Shown here piece by piece: positions 63,698 through 64,000 of a stretch of DNA of 64,000 bases. Below the pieces are notes generated by a model that ran no database searches, was not told the DNA's origin, and saw only the letters and a list, made by a program, of their open reading frames with translations. The stretch's first letter is position 1. Each line of letters starts with the position of its first letter. This DNA comes from Microterricola viridarii. Its GTDB lineage: Bacteria; Actinomycetota; Actinomycetes; Actinomycetales; Microbacteriaceae. The translations under genes were made by a program, and so were the position numbers. The stretch covers positions 1,116,001 through 1,180,000 of the forward strand of contig NZ_CP014145.1 of assembly GCF_001542775.1 (NCBI RefSeq). The letters are read 5' to 3'.

Positions 63698-64000
63698 ATG
63701 CCAGCAAGCCTCTTGCCCGATGTGCGTATCCCAGCGGTCAGCATCTACGAATCGGTGTTCGGCGGCCTGAGCGCCGACGAGCTGGGCGCCGTCGCGATCA
63801 TCGACGGAGTCTCCGGCGCCGAGACCACCTTCGGCCAGCTGCGCGGCCAGATCGACGCGCTGGCCGGTGCGCTGGCCGCGCGCGGCGTGATCCTGGGCGA
63901 GATCATCGGGCTGCTCTGCCCGAACGTGCCCGTCTTCGCGACCGCCTTCCACGGCATCCTGCGCGCAGGCGGGGTCGTCACCACGATCAACTCGCTGTAC
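63698..64000 (+). CDS. AMP-dependent acyl-CoA synthetase/ligase, N-terminal fragment
   Basis: An open frame from ATG 63698 (AAAGGAGA upstream) to the window edge, 101 codons. It reads IPAVSIYESVFGGLSADELG, then AIIDGVSGAETTFGQLRGQI and LCPNVPVFATAFHGILRAGG with VVTTINSLY. This matches the N-terminal domain of ANL superfamily enzymes of the 4-coumarate-CoA ligase / long-chain acyl-CoA ligase type (typical TYxxL..a.alA..G.GD.v.i..pN...f....a...aGgv..t.nP pattern, here NSLY). The AMP-binding signature lies beyond the edge, so substrate class is open. Confidence 0.85.
   Translation, partial: MPASLLPDVRIPAVSIYESVFGGLSADELGAVAIIDGVSGAETTFGQLRGQIDALAGALAARGVILGEIIGLLCPNVPVFATAFHGILRAGGVVTTINSLY

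Overview
The window is a high-GC bacterial chromosome segment, almost wall-to-wall housekeeping genes. Gene content and order point to the Actinomycetota, most likely the family Microbacteriaceae: yebC-ruvCAB-yajC-secDF-rel, pyrRBC-carAB-pyrF-gmk-rpoZ-coaBC-metK-priA-fmt-rsmB, and trpE-(membrane protein)-trpC-trpB-trpA-lgt. Other support comes from an HGxxPAAW protein, an ATPase-dead PriA, frequent GTG/TTG starts, leaderless-looking promoters, and dispersed palindromes of the GGTCTCGATACG/CTACTCGACC type. I cannot name the genus. Nearly all genes are on the + strand. Exceptions are an AbiEi-like gene, a DUF349 gene and a cyclophilin (8.8-11.5 kb), and an SDR plus an MFS exporter (24.6-26.8 kb).

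Layout. 0-8.8 kb: YebC, the RuvABC Holliday-junction machinery, Sec accessory proteins YajC/SecD/SecF, and the stringent-response enzyme Rel. 8.8-17.8 kb: AbiEi-like orphan, DUF349 protein, membrane-anchored cyclophilin, RarA, ribosomal protein S4, two small membrane-associated proteins, AlaS and RuvX. 17.8-24.6 kb: MltG followed by a shikimate cluster (aroE, aroC, aroK, aroB, aroQ), then efp and nusB. 24.6-28.5 kb: the accessory-like stretch (SDR, MFS exporter, APC permease). 28.6-45.6 kb: a pyrimidine operon with a PyrR-binding hairpin at its head, running into an mIHF-guanylate kinase fusion, rpoZ, coaBC, metK, priA, fmt and rsmB. 45.6-46.6 kb: the only long gene-free stretch, a tandem array of 166-170 bp palindrome-rich repeats. 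46.6-49.6 kb: rpe, hisE, hisG, hisF, hisI. 49.7-55.9 kb: trp genes and lgt. 56.0-64.0 kb: glutamate synthase (gltB, gltD), pyruvate kinase and the start of an acyl-CoA synthetase.

Two genes appear broken by a single-base deletion: the membrane protein between pyrC and carA, and trpB. In both, the downstream frame continues the protein perfectly, so base-calling error is at least as likely as real mutation. I did not find a convincing new defence or mobile system. The most unusual signals are the tandem repeat array, the mIHF-Gmk fusion, the PyrR hairpin, a strictly one-strand GGGGGAG heptamer, and a recurrent GGATGC/GCATCC motif that goes with otherwise uncommon codons. Motif counts were made by eye.
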